The position numbers were made by a program, and so were the translations under genes. Under the pieces are notes generated by a model. The model did not search any database, was not told where the DNA came from, and saw nothing but the letters and a program-made list of their open reading frames with translations. Of a DNA stretch of 64,000 bases, positions 63,099 to 64,000 are shown piece after piece (within the stretch, counting starts at the first letter, position 1; every line of letters starts with the position of its first letter). The DNA lies in assembly GCA_000433355.1 (NCBI GenBank), contig FR893154.1:93251-157250 (forward strand). The letters are read 5' to 3'. This stretch comes from Alistipes sp. CAG:435. GTDB lineage: Bacteria; Bacteroidota; Bacteroidia; Bacteroidales; UBA932.

Positions 63099-63871
63099 AG
63101 AAAGGACTCAGGATAACCCTCATCGCCGCGGCGTTCTGCCTGCTCGGTCTCGTCTGCATTGTAATCCATAGGATGAACGAGAGACGAGTCGGACAGCTCA
63201 CCTGCGCGGGAGTCAAGGTGGAGTTCACGGACGATTTCAACTTCGTGACCGCGAAGGATGTGGAAGGCTACCTGAACAAAGGCTACGGTTCCTACATCGG
63301 GCAGAGGCTCGACAGTGTGGACCTGCGGAAAGTCGAGAGTGTCCTGGACAACAAGAGCGCGATTCTCAAGGCTGAGGCCTACACCACTCCGGATGGTTAT
63401 CTGAACGTCAGGATACGCCAGAGGGAGCCTGTGGTCAGGTTCCAGAAAGACAACAACGGGTACTACGCCGATGAGAAAGGGTTCCTGTTCCCTCTACAGC
63501 GCAACTACACATCCATGGTTCCGATAATTGACGGAGCGTTGCCCCTGAATGTGGAAAGAGGCTACAAGGGGGAGCCAAAGACCGACATGGAGAAACAATG
63601 GCTTTCGGAAGTGATACAACTGGTGAATTTCATGCAGGACTCCCGGATCTGGGCGGAAAACATCTGCCAGATCACGGTCAAGGACAACGGGGATCTGCTC
63701 ATGATCCCACGCCAGGGGAAAGAAAGGTTCATCTTCGGGCTTCCGTCCGGCTTTGAAAGCAAGTTCGACCGGATGGGCCGCTACTACACCACCATCCTGC
63801 CGGAGAAAGGAGCGGGATACTATTCGACAGTGAACGTTAAGTACAATGGGCAGATCGTCTGCAGAAAATAA
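63095..63871 (+). CDS. ftsQ: FtsQ-like cell division protein
   Basis: 258 residues with a single transmembrane segment (about 7-24; ITLIAAAFCLLGLVCIVI), a POTRA-like domain (about 35-110) and a beta domain. Sequence conservation is low; position between murC and ftsA identifies it as FtsQ, the scaffold binding FtsB/FtsL. Starts within the last codon of murC. Confidence 0.85.
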   Translation: MKKGLRITLIAAAFCLLGLVCIVIHRMNERRVGQLTCAGVKVEFTDDFNFVTAKDVEGYLNKGYGSYIGQRLDSVDLRKVESVLDNKSAILKAEAYTTPDGYLNVRIRQREPVVRFQKDNNGYYADEKGFLFPLQRNYTSMVPIIDGALPLNVERGYKGEPKTDMEKQWLSEVIQLVNFMQDSRIWAENICQITVKDNGDLLMIPRQGKERFIFGLPSGFESKFDRMGRYYTTILPEKGAGYYSTVNVKYNGQIVCRK

Positions 63872-63882
63872 GATCAGTGAAT

Positions 63883-64000
63883 ATGGAAGAAAGATACATC
63901 GCATCCGTTGATTTGGGCACCTCCAAGCTGGCTGTCTGCGGGGCTTGCATCCAGGACCAGAATGTCCAGATCATCTACTACAAGGAGTCTCCTTCAGCAG
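63883..64000 (+). CDS. ftsA: FtsA, N-terminal part (3' end outside window)
   Basis: The first 39 codons (MEERYIASVDLGTSKLAVCG then ACIQDQNVQIIYYKESPSA) carry the phosphate-1 motif DLGTSKLAV of the actin-like FtsA, which ties FtsZ to the membrane. It follows ftsQ by 11 nt, as in other dcw clusters. The rest is beyond the window. Confidence 0.88.
   Translation, partial: MEERYIASVDLGTSKLAVCGACIQDQNVQIIYYKESPSA

Overview
The window is a contiguous piece of a Bacteroidales chromosome. Evidence: TAnnTTTG promoter -7 elements before many genes, a SusC/SusD pair, a BtuB-BtuG vitamin B12 uptake pair behind a cobalamin riboswitch, a class III glutamine synthetase, GH92 and GH125 mannosidases, and weak use of Shine-Dalgarno sites. 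Codons favour G/C at third positions and overall GC looks a little above 50 percent. No rRNA or tRNA gene was found. The species cannot be named; an uncultured gut or rumen lineage is plausible.

Layout. 1-4.2 kb: mannose-releasing glycosidases (GH92, partial; GH125) facing a GH123-like DUF4091 protein. 4.2-7.0 kb, minus strand: class I fumarase and prfB, the latter with an intact programmed +1 frameshift. 7.6-8.3 kb: a HicA/HicB toxin-antitoxin pair whose toxin seems to have lost its ATG. 8.4-13.5 kb: an S41 protease lipoprotein, murI, pncB, a coiled-coil gene remnant and an outer-membrane barrel. 13.7-20.4 kb, minus strand: an E2-Lpd-E1-alcohol dehydrogenase operon. 20.5-23.9 kb: split transketolase, radC, upp. 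24.2-26.7 kb, minus strand: LEA-type lipoprotein, SPOR protein, rpoN. 26.9-31.4 kb: miaB, cardiolipin synthase, hexuronate-type MFS transporter.

31.4-35.7 kb is an AT-richer accessory stretch bounded by perfect long hairpins. It holds a four-gene CsgG / lipoprotein / DUF4810 / DUF799 cluster and a DUF3791-DUF3990-DUF3791 trio that looks like an ADP-ribosyltransferase-type toxin-antitoxin. 35.8-39.9 kb, minus strand: glnN, frameshifted by a 40-bp tandem duplication, and a secreted GDPD-HAD fusion. 40.0-43.6 kb: B12 riboswitch, btuB, btuG. 43.7-45.3 kb: a REP-associated tyrosine transposase beside an array of REP-like hairpins. 45.5-50.7 kb: a long polypurine leader and an orphan SusCD pair. 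50.9-64.0 kb: the dcw cell-wall and division cluster (mraZ, rsmH, ftsL, ftsI, murE, mraY, murD, ftsW, murG, murC, ftsQ, start of ftsA) behind a four-repeat MraZ operator.

The strongest unexplained signals are: (1) the hexamer GAATAT/ATATTC, which by hand count occurs about 165 times against roughly 27 expected, in every reading frame and on both strands; (2) a dispersed TTCGACAGGCTCAGCGACC-like repeat inserted in frame into several proteins; (3) two perfect hairpins with unrelated stems but the same 8-nt loop; (4) the accessory CsgG and DUF3990 modules.
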